Below, piece by piece: positions 6,107 through 6,241 of a DNA stretch of 6,241 nt. The stretch lies in contig SLFV01000491.1 in the NCBI GenBank assembly GCA_007124075.1, positions 1-6,241 on the forward strand. The letters are read 5' to 3'. This stretch comes from Roseimaritima sp. (GTDB lineage: Bacteria; Planctomycetota; Planctomycetia; Pirellulales; Pirellulaceae). Both the position numbers and the translations under genes were made by a program. The notes under the pieces were generated by a model. It did no database searches, was not told the origin of the DNA, and worked only from the letters and a program-made list of their open reading frames with translations. Each line of letters starts with the position of its first letter. The first letter of the stretch is position 1.

Positions 6107-6241
6107 ATGAAAATCGACTTGATCATCACAGAACTGGCAGTGGGGGGGGCCGAGCGTTGCTTGACTGAATTAGCGAGCGGCTTGGCCAACCGCGGGCACC
6201 AGGTGCGTGTCTTAACCCTCGGCCCCCCCCCCAAACCCCCC
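6107..6241 (+). CDS. N-terminus of a GT4-type glycosyltransferase, partial
   Basis: From ATG 6107 the frame is open for 45 codons to the window edge. The start MKIDLIITELAVGGAER followed by L-x-x-L-A-x-G-L-A-N-R-G-H-Q-V-R-V-L-T-L matches the N-terminal Rossmann domain of GT-B fold, family 4 glycosyltransferases: a first beta strand, the glycine loop G13-G14-A-E-R17, a helix, R-G-H-Q-V, and a second strand. Such enzymes transfer sugars in cell-surface polysaccharide or glycan synthesis. The acceptor and donor are unknown because the catalytic C-terminal domain is outside the window. There is no clear ribosome site. It is transcribed divergently from the flavoenzyme gene. A G8 run (6142-6149) encodes the glycine motif, and a C10 run (6223-6232) lies near the cut end, where a length error would change the frame. 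Confidence 0.85.
   Translation, partial: MKIDLIITELAVGGAERCLTELASGLANRGHQVRVLTLGPPPKPP

Noticed and set aside
5959..6234. 91-codon minus-strand open frame upstream of the flavoenzyme gene
   Set aside because: It is antisense to the recognisable glycosyltransferase N-terminus and crosses the terminator hairpin; the plus-strand frame explains the conservation.

Overview
The window is about 6.2 kb of compact bacterial chromosome with moderately high GC. It holds six protein-coding genes, two of them cut by the window edges. No rRNA, tRNA, CRISPR array or transposase gene is visible. Weak or absent Shine-Dalgarno sequences, the gene families present, and the structured intergenic sequence suggest a planctomycete of the Rhodopirellula/Pirellulales type. 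That assignment is an inference and no marker gene here proves it.

Layout, left to right. The end of a plus-strand CorC/HlyC-type membrane protein gene (2-208) converges on a minus-strand block. In transcription order that block is: a CoA-disulfide reductase/NADH polysulfide reductase-like flavoenzyme with a C-terminal rhodanese domain (5859-4168); a HAD-superfamily phosphatase (4152-3463), 15 nt downstream and in the same frame; an M81 (MlrC-type) metallopeptidase (3240-1711), after a 222-bp gap with its own candidate promoter; and an anion:cation-symporter-type MFS transporter (1577-270), after a 133-bp gap. At the right edge a plus-strand GT4-type glycosyltransferase starts at 6107 and runs out of the window. 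It diverges from the flavoenzyme gene across a 247-bp intergenic region.

How the genes may work together. The flavoenzyme and HAD genes look translationally coupled: the flavoenzyme TAA is followed five sense codons later by a TTG start in the same frame. The MlrC-type hydrolase and the MFS transporter make a plausible uptake-and-degradation pair for an organic acid or small amide/peptide, but the substrate cannot be read from sequence. The two halves of the block may be separate transcription units.

The most interesting material is between the genes: (a) an approximately 90-bp imperfect inverted-repeat element between the MlrC and MFS genes, resembling a non-autonomous mobile element or a dispersed structured repeat; (b) a 54-nt imperfect hairpin with about 18 pairs between the HAD and MlrC genes; (c) a textbook intrinsic terminator on the plus strand upstream of the glycosyltransferase with no plus-strand gene in front of it, suggesting a leader attenuator or an unannotated small transcript; and (d) a 14-bp perfect palindrome next to the flavoenzyme start. 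No complete undescribed system is evident from the protein genes, which all belong to known families.
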